A DNA stretch of 64,000 bases from Chloroflexus islandicus (GTDB lineage Bacteria; Chloroflexota; Chloroflexia; Chloroflexales; Chloroflexaceae). The notes beneath the pieces are model-generated. The model was given only the letters and a program-made list of their open reading frames with translations. It made no database searches and was not told the origin of the DNA. Shown here piece after piece: positions 55,689-64,000 of the stretch; position 1 is the first letter of the stretch; every line of letters begins with the position of its first letter. The stretch is from assembly GCF_001650695.1 (NCBI RefSeq), contig NZ_LWQS01000033.1, forward strand, positions 1 through 64,000, given 5' to 3'. The position numbers and the translations under genes were made by a program.

Positions 55689-58052
55689 ATGACCGCTACC
55701 GAGCTGAAGGAGCGACTGGTTGGGCGGGCGCTGAAGCGCCGGGAAGACCCGAAGCTAATTACTGGTCACGGCAATTATCTCGATGATATTAAGCTGCCCG
55801 GTATGCTGCACATCGCGCTGGTGCGCAGCCCCCATGCCCACGCCAAGATCGTTTCGATCGATGCGAGCAAGGCGCTGGCAATGCCCGGCGTGGTCGCCGT
55901 CTTTACCGGCAAGGATATGCTCGATATCAATCCGATGCCGGCGGCGTGGCAAGCGGCTGGGGTGAAGAATTATCCGGTGCCGCCGCGTGCGCTGGCCGTC
56001 GATAAGGTGGCGCTGGTGGGTGACCCGGTGGCGATGGTGGTGGCTGAAGATCGCTATACCGCTCGCGATGCGGCTGATGCGGTCGAAGTAGAGTACGAAC
56101 CACTGCCGGCAGTGGTCGATGCCCGCAAGGCGGTCGAACCCGGCGCACCCCAGATTCACGAGGCGGCGCCGAACAATATCGTGTTTGAGTGGGAGTGCGG
56201 CAATAAGGCGGCAGCCGATGCGGCCATCGCTAGCGCCGAGGTGGTGGTGAAAGAGGAGATTATTAACCAGCGCCTGATCCCCACCCCGATGGAGACCCGC
56301 GGCTCGATTGCCCGCTACGATGCCCTCACTGGCGAGTGGACGGTCTGGATGACCTCGCAGGCGCCGCACGTCCATCGCTTGCTGCTGACTGCGTTCGTCT
56401 TCGGCGTGCCCGAAACCAAGCTGCGCTGCATTGCCCCGAATGTCGGCGGCGGTTTTGGCCAGAAGATCTTCTGCTACAACGATATGGCCTTCACCATGTG
56501 GGCCGCGCGCAAGCTGGGCCGCCCGGTGAAGTTTGTCGAAGACCGCTCCGAGAATTATAAGTATTCGACTCACGGGCGCGACCATATCACCGAGGCCGAA
56601 CTGGCCGGCACTCGCGACGGTAAGATTACCGGTCTGCGCGTGAAGACGTGGGCGAATATCGGCGCCTATTTCTCGACCGTGGCCGCCGGCATCCCGACGA
56701 CCCTCTACGGGCGCATTATCACCGGCGTCTACAAGATTCCGGCAGCGTATGTCCACGTCACCGGCGCGTATACCAACACCGCGATGGTTGATGCCTACCG
56801 CGGCGCTGGCCGGCCCGAAGCCAGCTACCTGATCGAGCGCATGGTCGATCGGTTCGCCGCTGAGATCGGGATGGATCCGGCAGAGGTGCGGCGCAAGAAT
56901 TTCATCCAACCCGAAGACTTCCCCTACGATAACGGGTTGGGGCTGCTGCCCTACGATAGCGGCAACTACGAGCCGGCCTTGAATAAGGCGCTCGAAATCG
57001 CTGGCTACGCCGAGTTCCGCAAGCAGCAAGCCGAACTGCGCCAGCAGGGTCGCTACCTCGGCATCGGCATCTCGTCGTATGTTGAGATTTGCGGCATCGC
57101 GCCAAGCGCGTGGATGGGCGGCCAAGGTTGGGGCGCCGGTCTTTGGGAAAGCGCCAACGTCCGCGTCCATCTCACCGGCAAGGTGGTAGTGACCACCGGT
57201 TCGTTGCCGCACGGGCAAGGGCTCGAGACGACCTTTGCCCAGATCGTGGCCGACGAGCTGGGGGTGCCCTACGAGGATGTCGAAGTACAGTGGGGCGACA
57301 CCCAAGGCACGCCGTTCGGCTACGGCACCTACGGTTCGCGCTCGCTGGCCGTCGGCGGGGTGGCGATCAAGCGCAGCGTCGATAAGATTAAAGAGAAGGC
57401 GCGCAAGCTGGCCGCTCACCTGCTGGAGGCCAACGAGGCCGACATCGTGTTCGAGAATGGCCGCGCCTATGTCAAAGGTTCACCCGACAAGGGCAAGACG
57501 ATTGGCGAGTTAGCCGCCGCTGCCGCCGTCGCGTATAACCTGCCCCCCGGCATGGAACCGTTCCTCGACGAGACCAGCTACTACGATCCACCGAACTGCA
57601 CCTTCCCCTTCGGCACCCACGTCTGTATCGTCGAGGTCGATCCTGAAACCGGCCACGTCAAACTGTTGCGCTATATCGCCGTTGATGACTGCGGCAACCA
57701 GATCAACCCGCTGATCGTCGAGGGCCAGATCCACGGCGGCATTGCGCAGGGTCTGGCGCAGGCGCTCTACGAAGGCGCGGTCTATGACGAAGACGGCCAG
57801 TTGCTGACCGGCACCCTCATGGACTATGCGGTGCCGACGGCGGCGATGGTGCCGCACATCGAGACCGACTATACCGTTACGCCGTCGCCGGTGAATCCGC
57901 TCGGCGTGAAGGGGGCCGGCGAGGCGGGCACGATTGCCTCGGCGCAGTGCGTGATGAACGCGATCATCGATGCGCTGGCGCCGTTCGGCGTCAAGCATCT
58001 GCAGATGCCGGCGACGCCGGAGCGGATTTGGAAGGCGATTCACGGGAAGTAA
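55689..58052 (+). CDS. coxL: CO dehydrogenase/xanthine oxidase-family large subunit, form II
   Basis: 787 residues. The catalytic loop reads AYRGAGR (369-375), the form-II signature, not the AYxCSFR of true aerobic CO dehydrogenases. The active-site glutamate is Glu745 (GVKGAGEAGTIAS). The molybdopterin-cytosine pattern (GGGFGQK, LPHGQGLETTFAQI) is intact. Form-II enzymes may oxidise other small substrates, so CO should not be assumed. It lies between coxS and coxM in the usual S-L-M order. No accessory coxD/E/F genes are seen in the window. Confidence 0.93.
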   Translation: MTATELKERLVGRALKRREDPKLITGHGNYLDDIKLPGMLHIALVRSPHAHAKIVSIDASKALAMPGVVAVFTGKDMLDINPMPAAWQAAGVKNYPVPPRALAVDKVALVGDPVAMVVAEDRYTARDAADAVEVEYEPLPAVVDARKAVEPGAPQIHEAAPNNIVFEWECGNKAAADAAIASAEVVVKEEIINQRLIPTPMETRGSIARYDALTGEWTVWMTSQAPHVHRLLLTAFVFGVPETKLRCIAPNVGGGFGQKIFCYNDMAFTMWAARKLGRPVKFVEDRSENYKYSTHGRDHITEAELAGTRDGKITGLRVKTWANIGAYFSTVAAGIPTTLYGRIITGVYKIPAAYVHVTGAYTNTAMVDAYRGAGRPEASYLIERMVDRFAAEIGMDPAEVRRKNFIQPEDFPYDNGLGLLPYDSGNYEPALNKALEIAGYAEFRKQQAELRQQGRYLGIGISSYVEICGIAPSAWMGGQGWGAGLWESANVRVHLTGKVVVTTGSLPHGQGLETTFAQIVADELGVPYEDVEVQWGDTQGTPFGYGTYGSRSLAVGGVAIKRSVDKIKEKARKLAAHLLEANEADIVFENGRAYVKGSPDKGKTIGELAAAAAVAYNLPPGMEPFLDETSYYDPPNCTFPFGTHVCIVEVDPETGHVKLLRYIAVDDCGNQINPLIVEGQIHGGIAQGLAQALYEGAVYDEDGQLLTGTLMDYAVPTAAMVPHIETDYTVTPSPVNPLGVKGAGEAGTIASAQCVMNAIIDALAPFGVKHLQMPATPERIWKAIHGK

Positions 58053-58117
58053 ACGAGTGGAGCGCAGGCGCGGGACAGATTTGGCCTGCGCCTGCTGTGA
58101 CGCATAAGGGAGCAACT

Positions 58118-58978
58118 ATGATTCCAGCCCCATTTGATTATTACGCGCCAACCAGCCTCGCCGAGGCGCTGACGCTGTTGCAGCAGCACGGCGACGATGC
58201 CAAGATTCTGGCCGGCGGCCACTCGCTGTTGCCGGCGATGAAGCTGCGACTCGCTGCGCCGAGTGTGTTGATCGACATCAACCGGGTGGCGGAACTACGC
58301 GGGATTAAGGTGAACGGGACGGTGGAGATCGGCGCGATGACGACGTGGAGCGCGATCGAGCACCACGCGGCGTTGGCCAAGGCCTGCCCGGCGATGGCCG
58401 ATGCGGTCGGCCTGATTGGTGACATTCAGGTGCGCAACCGCGGCACGATCGGCGGTTCGCTGGCCCACGCCGACCCTGCCGCCGATATGCCGGCAGTGGT
58501 GCTCGCCGTCGATGCCCAGATTCACGTCGAAGGCCCCAACGGCCCGCGCGCGATTGCTGCCGCCGATTTCTTCACCGACATGCTGAGCACGGCTCTCGAA
58601 CCGGGTGAGATTATTACCGCGATCACGTTCACGAGCCACGGCCCCGGCGAAGGCTCGGCCTACGCCAAGTTTCCCCATCCAGCTAGCCGCTATGCTATCG
58701 TTGGCGCAGCCGCGTATGTCAAAATGGAGAACGGACAGGTGACGGCGTGCCGGGTAGCAATCACCGGCGCCGGCCCCAAAGCTGAACGCCAGACCGCGGT
58801 CGAGCAGGCGCTGATCGGCACTGACGGCAGCGCCGATGCGGTAGCCGCCGCCGCGGCCCATGCCGGCGAAGGCATGGAGATGCTCGGCGACATCCACGCC
58901 AGCGAAGAGTACCGGCGAGCAATGTGCAAGGTCTATGCCAAACGCGCTTTGCTCAAGGCGATCGAGCGGGCTCGGTAG
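58118..58978 (+). CDS. coxM: CO dehydrogenase-type FAD-binding medium subunit
   Basis: 286 residues with the two FAD motifs of the family: LAGGHSLLPAMKLRLA (pyrophosphate loop) and TIGGSLAHADPAADMP (second loop). It accepts electrons from CoxS and hands them to quinone or another acceptor. ATG with AAGGGAG five bases upstream. It is last in the S-L-M operon. A strong hairpin follows. Confidence 0.95.
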   Translation: MIPAPFDYYAPTSLAEALTLLQQHGDDAKILAGGHSLLPAMKLRLAAPSVLIDINRVAELRGIKVNGTVEIGAMTTWSAIEHHAALAKACPAMADAVGLIGDIQVRNRGTIGGSLAHADPAADMPAVVLAVDAQIHVEGPNGPRAIAAADFFTDMLSTALEPGEIITAITFTSHGPGEGSAYAKFPHPASRYAIVGAAAYVKMENGQVTACRVAITGAGPKAERQTAVEQALIGTDGSADAVAAAAAHAGEGMEMLGDIHASEEYRRAMCKVYAKRALLKAIERAR

Positions 58979-59011
58979 GTGATATCTAGCAGAAATTGAG
59001 GAGCGCAGCAG

Positions 59012-59040
59012 GCAAGGGCGGGTTTGCAACCCGCCCTTGC
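59012..59040 (+). terminator. Hairpin terminator after coxM
   Basis: A perfect 13-bp stem, GCAAGGGCGGGTT/AACCCGCCCTTGC, with a tight three-base loop, 33 bases after the coxM stop. No long U-run, but the stem is unusually stable. Confidence 0.7.
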
Positions 59041-59106
59041 GATTCATAGCTTCTGCCGGCGTATTACAATCATCGTACCCGCTGCAATGTAAGGATGGAG
59101 CCGGTG

Positions 59107-59494
59107 ATGAGCGTCGAATTCAGCGGTATCGAGCGGCATTGAGACGAACTCAACGAACGCTTGGCACGCTTGACTCCACGCTGTGAACGGCCACGTTCAG
59201 ATGTTGACCGCGATCCGTATCTGCGTGACATTGCTGAGCGTCATCTCGAAGTGGCTGCACGATGAAGCGCGTAAACCGCGTGATGATCGTGATGCCATTC
59301 TGAGGATGGGTGAGCTTGGTGTACTTCCCCCAGATTTTGCCATCCAATGAGCGCTGATTGCCAGCTTTCGCAACATGTTAATCCACGAATATTTATGAAT
59401 TGATTGGGACAAAGTTGATCAAAATCTCAATGATGTACATCAATTCGTTGCGTATATTCGCGCATGGTTACAGCAACGCAACGCAGTTGAGTAA
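59107..59494 (+). pseudogene. Decayed HepT-like (DUF86) toxin gene
   Basis: A ribosome site (GGAG) and ATG begin a frame reading MSVEFSGIERH, with a stop at codon 12, then PYLRDIAERHLEVAAR. After a frameshift the frame resumes with LRMGELGVLPPDFAI, then stops flanking SFRNMLIHEY and IDWDKVDQNLNDVHQFVAYI. The Rx4HxY motif (RNMLIHEY) and order are those of HepT ribonuclease toxins. At least three in-frame stops and one frameshift mark it as dead. No MntA antitoxin gene is adjacent. Confidence 0.8.
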
Positions 59495-59532
59495 ACACCC
59501 CCCGCGCACCGGCACAACGCGCGGGGGGTGTT
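59494..59532. terminator. Bidirectional terminator hairpin
   Basis: AACACCCCCCGCGC pairs with GCGCGGGGGGTGTT over 14 bp with an 11-base loop, 32 bases after the stop of the minus-strand secreted protein. Its loop (ACCGGCACAAC) matches that of the terminator at 60770, consistent with duplication of gene plus terminator. Confidence 0.8.
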
Positions 59533-59563
59533 GTTTCAAAGAATTATCGGCTGCGCAATGGCA

Positions 59564-60589
59564 TTATACCTTCTTGAAGAAGACAATCGCCTTGTTGCCG
59601 GATTGCACCCCTTCGAGGGTTAGCGCATAGAGACCCTTCGCTAGCGCAGGGTCGACGAGGAAGGTAACCAAAAATGTACCATCCGCATCGGCAGTATCGC
59701 CGCCAATGATTTGCACCCCTACCACCTCGCCAGTCGCCACAAAAGTGAAGTAGGCGCCAATCCGCTCACCGGGGTTAAAGCCATACCCCAGCACTGCGAC
59801 AACTACCGTATCACTACCCTGAATACAGGCCGGTTCAATGAAAGCGTTCACCGGCGCCGGAATATCGGCGCAGGGATCGGCTGGCGCCGGCGGCGGGGTA
59901 GGTTGCGGCGTGGGTTGCGGCGCCGGTTGTGGCGCAAACGCCTCACGACCGAGCAAGCCCAACAGCACCACATCCGGCCCAAGGTTGGTATGCAGCTCGA
60001 AGCGCGCCCGCTCAAACCACTGCGTCAACACCGTATCCCCTGACGAGTTGGTTTCGACTCGCGCTTCAGTCAACGGTAAGCCGAATAATGCCAAGCTTTC
60101 GGCTTCGCTAAAGCCGCGCCGGCCATCAAAATCCAACCCATGTGACTGCCAATAGCGCAAGAAGGCATCGCACACCAGATGTTGGGTCTGGGCAAAGTAG
60201 CGGCAACCGGCCTGTTGGGTTGTGGAGGCTTTCGGCTCGTTCTGCCACGGCGTGCCGCGTCGCTGCAACAAATCATCGCCCAACCGTCCAAGCAGCACGT
60301 CATAGGGACGCGCATTCTCTGGGTGCAGCTCGAAGCGGTTGCGCTCGAAGATTTGCACTAGCCGCACCTTGCCTTCCACCTCCTGCTGAAACGCAGGCGT
60401 GATCGGGAAGCCAAACACCGGCAAACCACCGTTCTGCTGCCAGTATTCGGCAAACCGGCCTTCGATACAATCCGGCACCTCATTAAAACAGATCCGATTC
60501 TGCGCCTGCGCGGGTGCTGCCGGCATCAGCGCTACCAGCGATGCCGCCACAACCAGCATTGTAAACAGGTGCAACCAGCGTGAGATCAT
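59564..60589 (-). CDS. Secreted protein with Chloroflexota-type GGLPVFGFP repeats
   Basis: 341 residues. A signal peptide (about 1-31, ending AAPAQAQ) is followed by two repeats of a phylum-typical domain. Repeat 1 is EYWQQNGGLPVFGFPITPAF...FERNRFELHPEN...LLGRLG, and repeat 2 is RYWQSHGLDF...FERARFELHTNLGP...LLGLLG. A Pro-rich linker and a C-terminal beta domain (about 245-341) with cysteines come next. Its function is unknown; it is extracellular. GGAGG precedes the ATG. It has a close paralogue immediately upstream. Confidence 0.88.
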   Translation of the reverse strand: MISRWLHLFTMLVVAASLVALMPAAPAQAQNRICFNEVPDCIEGRFAEYWQQNGGLPVFGFPITPAFQQEVEGKVRLVQIFERNRFELHPENARPYDVLLGRLGDDLLQRRGTPWQNEPKASTTQQAGCRYFAQTQHLVCDAFLRYWQSHGLDFDGRRGFSEAESLALFGLPLTEARVETNSSGDTVLTQWFERARFELHTNLGPDVVLLGLLGREAFAPQPAPQPTPQPTPPPAPADPCADIPAPVNAFIEPACIQGSDTVVVAVLGYGFNPGERIGAYFTFVATGEVVGVQIIGGDTADADGTFLVTFLVDPALAKGLYALTLEGVQSGNKAIVFFKKV

Positions 60590-60621
60590 GCGAAGCCTCC
60601 ACAATGTCTTCAGACAACAGA

Positions 60622-60649
60622 GATATAGCCGGCGAGAATACAATATCAA
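60622..60649 (-). promoter_or_regulatory. Promoter of the intact secreted-repeat gene
   Basis: TTGATA, 16 bases, TATATC on the minus strand, about 40 bases before the start codon, in an AT-rich stretch. Confidence 0.4.
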
Positions 60650-60769
60650 AATTGCACACCAAAATCAAGACGGAAATCAACCTTATCAAGAGCTTTGAAA
60701 TTATTAATTAAAACATTATATTCTAATTTATCTATATTCAAAAAAACACATAAATTCATTTATCAATCA

Positions 60770-60805
60770 AAACTCCCGCGCACCGGTCACACCGCGCGGG
60801 AGTTT
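60770..60805 (-). terminator. Intrinsic terminator of the paralogous gene
   Basis: AAACTCCCGCGC/GCGCGGGAGTTT, a 12-bp stem, with TTTTGATT after it on the minus strand. It lies 23 bases past the stop. Confidence 0.8.
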
Positions 60806-60828
60806 GCCAGACGGATACGTGAACCTAA

Positions 60829-61857
60829 TCAGCGACCGTCTTCAATAACTTTGAAGAACAAGACGGCTTTATGGCCAGACTGCAAGCCTTCGATGGTGAA
60901 AGCGTAGAGACCCGGCGCCAAACCTTCTGGATAGTAGTTCATAACGACAAAACCCGGAAATCCCTCGTCTTCGTTGTTGGCCCGTAACTCCCCGCCGGAG
61001 AACTCTAAACTGATGTTCTCACCAGTATCAGTCAATGTCAGCGTGATAGCAACCGGTTCGCCGTAACGAAAACCAGACGCCAAGAGAAAGACAAACCACC
61101 CGCTCAGCTCTGATGCGGCTAAGCAGTTTGGCTCCACGTAGCCATTAACCGGATCCGGAATATCGGCACAGCGCGGATCGTTCGGCTGATCAATCGGCGG
61201 CTCGAACGCCTCACGTCCGAGCAAGCCCAACAGCACCACATCCGGCCCAAGGTTGGTATGCAGCTCGAAGCGCGCCCGCTCGAACCATTGCGTCAGCACC
61301 GTATCCCCTGACGAGTTGGTCTCAACCCGCGCTTCGGTCAACGGCAAACCGAACAGCGCCAAGCTCTCGGCCTCGCTAAAGCCGCGCTTGCCGTCAAACT
61401 CCAAGCCGTGCGACTGCCAATAGCGCAAGAAGGCATCGCACACGAGATGTTCGGTCTGGGCAAAATAGCGGCAGCCGGCCTGCTGCGTCGTTGGCGCTTT
61501 CGGCTCCTCCTGCCACGGCGTGCCGCGCCATTGCAACAGCTCATCACTCAGCCGGCCCAACAGCACATCATAGGGACGCGCGTTCTCTGGGTGCAGCTCG
61601 AAGCGGTTGCGCTCAAAGATTTGCACTAGCCGCACCTTGCCTTCCACCTCTTGCTCAAAGGCAGGAGTAATCGGAAAGCCAAACACCGGCAAGCCGCCGT
61701 TCTGCTACCAAAACTCAGCAAACCGGCCCTCGATGCAATCCGGCACTTCATTGAAACAGATTCGATCCTGTACCTGCGCAGGTGCTGCCGGCATCAACGT
61801 TGCCAACAACGTTGCCATCATCGCCATTGCGAACAGGCGCCCCCAACGCGACTTCAT
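60829..61857 (-). pseudogene. Paralogue of the secreted GGLPVFGFP-repeat protein, broken by an amber codon
   Basis: The frame of 342 codons begins with a normal ATG after GGAGG and a signal peptide (MKSRWGRLFAMAMMATLLATLMPAAPAQ split across that region). It matches its neighbour in the two repeats. Codon 51, inside GRFAEFW-stop-QNGGLPVFGF, is TAG (61705-61707) where the paralogue has CAG. A single C-to-T change explains it. The rest of the frame is intact, with a divergent C-terminal domain lacking the Pro-rich linker. It is a recent pseudogene, a polymorphism, a sequencing error or a readthrough site. Confidence 0.85.
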
Positions 61858-62288
61858 GCCAAGCCTCCAGTAGGGTTGCAACTCAAGCGAGAACCAGTGA
61901 CCGGCAGGTTGTATTATACCCTATTTAATTTAAAACAAAACACTGTTTTGATAACAAAATTTATCTAATATTATATAAATATTTAGTCAGTATCTTTATA
62001 TGCTTACAAAATTGAAGACAATATTATGTAATATTGTTGTATGAGCTTGTTTACCATAACCTTACTGTCTCTTCCTCATGCCTGTCGCCGCAGCACAACC
62101 TTCTCGCCACGCGCACTTCATCAGTGTACTCACGCTTTCCATTTCAGTGCCGAGCGAGCTTATAGCCATCGCGTTCCCAGCAACTTTTCCTTAACCTACG
62201 ATTATCATTTGTTTAGTCAAAAGTTGCCGTTTTTTGCTACAATGAACACAAGAAATCGTTCACAAGCAAGATGGCAAGGAGGCCAGCA
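61858..62288. other. AT-rich divergent intergenic region
   Basis: About 430 bases with no gene. A minus-strand TATAAT (61913-61918) lies 50 bases before the amber-containing paralogue, with a weak -35. A plus-strand TACAAT (62238-62243) precedes the DoxX gene. The middle (61920-62040) is strongly A/T-rich. Confidence 0.6.
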
Positions 62289-62876
62289 ATGCTACCGAAA
62301 ACCCCCGTCAACGAGCGCGGCGAAGTCCAATTCCCTGATCCGCCCTTCGTGCAAGCCCTCTTCAGCAGCACCAAGTTCGCGTGGTTGTTTCTGATTATCC
62401 GGCTGTTTCTCGGCTATTCGTGGCTGACATCGGGGTGGGGGAAATTTAACAACCCGGCATGGATGGAGAACGGTACGGCGCTGTTAGGGTTCTGGAAGAA
62501 TGCAGTGGTGATTCCTGAAACCGGACGCCCGCCGATCACCTACGATTGGTATCGCTCGTTCATTCAATTCTTGATCGACACCGAATCGCATACGTGGTTC
62601 GCCAAGCTCGTCGTCTACGGCGAGATTCTAGTCGGCATCGGCTTGATTGTCGGCGGTTTGGTCGGCTTCTCGGCCTTCTTTGGGGCGCTGATGAACTTCA
62701 ACTTTATGCTGGCCGGCACTGCTAGCACCAACCCGGTGATGTTCACCCTCGCTATCATTCTGATGCTGGGATGGAAGGTAGCCGGTTACTACGGGCTTGA
62801 TTACTACCTGTTGCCGTTGCTCGGCACGCCGTGGGGTCGCAACAAACCGGCCCGACCGGCATCAGCGGCGGCGTGA
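62289..62876 (+). CDS. DoxX-family membrane protein
   Basis: 195 residues with four predicted membrane helices: AWLFLIIRLFLGYSWL, VVYGEILVGIGLIVGGLVG, FFGALMNFNFMLAG and FTLAIILMLGWKVAGYYG. This is the DoxX pattern, with a conserved helix-1 Arg and SGWGKF after it. Relatives include the DoxD subunit of thiosulfate:quinone oxidoreductase, but no DoxA is present, so the substrate is not implied. The ATG follows AAGGAGG with six bases between. Own promoter-like TACAAT box. Confidence 0.85.
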   Translation: MLPKTPVNERGEVQFPDPPFVQALFSSTKFAWLFLIIRLFLGYSWLTSGWGKFNNPAWMENGTALLGFWKNAVVIPETGRPPITYDWYRSFIQFLIDTESHTWFAKLVVYGEILVGIGLIVGGLVGFSAFFGALMNFNFMLAGTASTNPVMFTLAIILMLGWKVAGYYGLDYYLLPLLGTPWGRNKPARPASAAA

Positions 62877-62895
62877 CAGAACGGCGACGCAGGGA

Positions 62896-62918
62896 GGGGC
62901 CTTGCCGTGCAAGGCCCC
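62896..62918. terminator. Terminator between DoxX and metG
   Basis: GGGGCCTTG/CAAGGCCCC, 9-bp stem with a five-base loop, then TTTCCTC on the plus strand. It sits in the 55-base convergent gap. Confidence 0.75.
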
Positions 62919-62931
62919 TTTCCTCGTGCCA

Positions 62932-64000
62932 TCACTTCGCCCGGCTCTGCATGCGCGCCAGTTCCTCTTCGACCACCGCTTCATCCAGCTTCTTGAAGAG
63001 CGGCTGCGGCTGGCGCAAGGCCTGCCCCACCGGCAAGGCCGACGGTTCCCACCGCCCGACCCACTGGTCGTAGTCGCCGGTAAGCACGCGGTGGGTGCGG
63101 CCATCGGCTTCGGTCACCTCTTGGAAGCGGAGCGGCCCAGCGATATAGCCGTCATAGCCCAAGTACTCGTGCAGGCGCTGGCTTGAGAAGGGCAAGAAGG
63201 GGGTAAAGATGATCTTGAGCGTATCAACACAGCGCAACGCGACGTACCAGATCGTGGCCGCGCGCTCGCGATCGTTCTTGATCACCTTCCACGGCTCTTG
63301 CTCGCTCAGGTAGATATTGACTTGGGCCGCCAGCCGCATCGCTTCGCTCAATGCAGCTTTGAACCGCGCCCCCGCCAGCAATTCGCCCACCGTCGCGATC
63401 CCGCCGGTCACTTCGGCCAAGACCTGCTCATCAGCCGCCGTGAGCGGGCCGGGTTGCGGTACGCTGCCAAAGTTTTTGTAGACGTTGCTCAGGGTGCGGT
63501 TGACCAGATTGCCCCACGTCGCCACCAATTCATCGTTGTTGCGCCGCACAAACTCGGCCCACGTGAAGTCGGTATCTTGATTTTCCGGCCCGGCGATGGT
63601 CAGGAAGTAGCGCAACGCATCGGCGTCGTAGCGGCTGAGAAAATCGTTGACGTAGATCACAATCCCGCGCGAACTCGAAAACTTCTTGCCCTCCATGGTC
63701 AGAAATTCGCTCGACACGACGTTGTAGGGCAGTTGCAGCGGGATGCCATCGTACTTCCCACCCGGATTGGCGCCGTATTGGCCGCCCGCGCCGTAGCCGA
63801 GCAGCATCGCTGGCCAGATCACGGTGTGAAAGACGATGTTGTCTTTGCCCATGAAGTAGAAATGGCGCGAATCAGGGTTTTGCCACCACTCCCGCCACGC
63901 ATCCGGCTCACCGCGGTTGATTGCCCACTCGATACTGGCCGAGAGATACCCGATCACAGCGTCGAACCAGACGTAAATCTTTTTGTCGTCGCGGTTGGCG
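62932..64000 (-). CDS. metG: Methionyl-tRNA synthetase, 3' part (continues beyond the window)
   Basis: The visible 356 residues include the end of the catalytic core: [32 protein letters not shown] and the KMSKS-equivalent GKKFSSSRG. The helical anticodon-binding domain follows ([27 protein letters not shown]). The C-terminal tail is short ([15 protein letters not shown]), without the MetG C-terminal dimerisation domain in this window. It charges tRNA-Met. The N-terminus with the HIGH motif lies right of the window. Confidence 0.94.
   Translation of the reverse strand, partial: ANRDDKKIYVWFDAVIGYLSASIEWAINRGEPDAWREWWQNPDSRHFYFMGKDNIVFHTVIWPAMLLGYGAGGQYGANPGGKYDGIPLQLPYNVVSSEFLTMEGKKFSSSRGIVIYVNDFLSRYDADALRYFLTIAGPENQDTDFTWAEFVRRNNDELVATWGNLVNRTLSNVYKNFGSVPQPGPLTAADEQVLAEVTGGIATVGELLAGARFKAALSEAMRLAAQVNIYLSEQEPWKVIKNDRERAATIWYVALRCVDTLKIIFTPFLPFSSQRLHEYLGYDGYIAGPLRFQEVTEADGRTHRVLTGDYDQWVGRWEPSALPVGQALRQPQPLFKKLDEAVVEEELARMQSRAK

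Noticed and set aside
55755-57419. Minus-strand open frame of 554 codons opposite coxL
   Set aside because: Antisense shadow of a well-supported gene; composition rich in Arg, His and Gly without domains.

Overview
The window looks like a chromosomal segment of a Chloroflexota bacterium, most probably a filamentous phototroph-type Chloroflexales. This is an inference from several traits: high-GC coding sequence, secreted proteins built from the 'YW..GGLPVFGFP...FERNRFELHPEN' repeat typical of that phylum, TPTATPT-rich lipoproteins, a form-II CO-dehydrogenase-like operon, and abundant small hairpin-rich repeats between genes. No rRNA, CRISPR array, prophage or transposase gene is visible. One tRNA (Cys, GCA) is present.

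Layout. 1-4.3 kb: a compound repeat, then cobalamin-dependent methionine synthase (metH) with a structured leader. 4.3-15.4 kb: phoU, a nicotinamidase-like hydrolase, a GAF-GAF-PAS sensor, an M16 protease, a renalase-like flavoprotein, two metallopeptidases (M19, M20), formate-tetrahydrofolate ligase and a small membrane protein. 15.7-23.7 kb: a secreted subtilase, a kinase-like hypothetical, then a minus-strand group dnaN / degenerate response regulator / beta-propeller lipoprotein. 24-29.3 kb: a tandem-fused PTPS/QueD protein with folE, an SDR, and an ArsR-HTH / small helical protein / CHAT-protease operon. 29.6-42.5 kb: a long minus-strand sulfur block. It runs sufR-C-D-S-U-B, a Rieske ferredoxin, a rhodanese, a second IscU-like scaffold, cysM, a JAMM protease (mec), a CysO/MoaD-like sulfur carrier and MoeZ. 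42.7-49.7 kb: small proteins, a single-ring Clp-type AAA+ ATPase, a membrane TPR/zinc protein, two methyltransferases, a glycosyltransferase, tRNA-Cys, an AT-rich island with a gene relic, and YbaK. 49.7-54.8 kb: a histidine kinase, metX and metY behind a SAM-I riboswitch with terminator, and a CoxG-like protein. 55-59 kb: coxS-coxL-coxM (form II), then a decayed hepT toxin gene. 59.5-64 kb: two tandem paralogous secreted proteins, one broken by an amber codon, a DoxX protein and the 3' part of metG.

How it fits together. Methionine and one-carbon metabolism is spread over the window: metH, fhs, metX/metY under SAM control, and metG. The sulfur block could supply persulfide sulfur to Fe-S clusters (SUF) and, through MoeZ -> CysO -> CysM -> Mec, to cysteine. 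Strong promoter-like sequences with overlapping palindromes precede sufR and the IscU-like gene.

Points of highest interest are the fused PTPS whose two halves lack complementary catalytic residues, the CysO-like carrier with residues after its Gly-Gly end beside a JAMM protease, the small CHAT operon, the receiver lacking its metal-binding acids downstream of dnaN, and nested MITE-like repeats. Most gene starts are set by Shine-Dalgarno spacing and family length. Functions rest on motif reading only, since no database search was possible.
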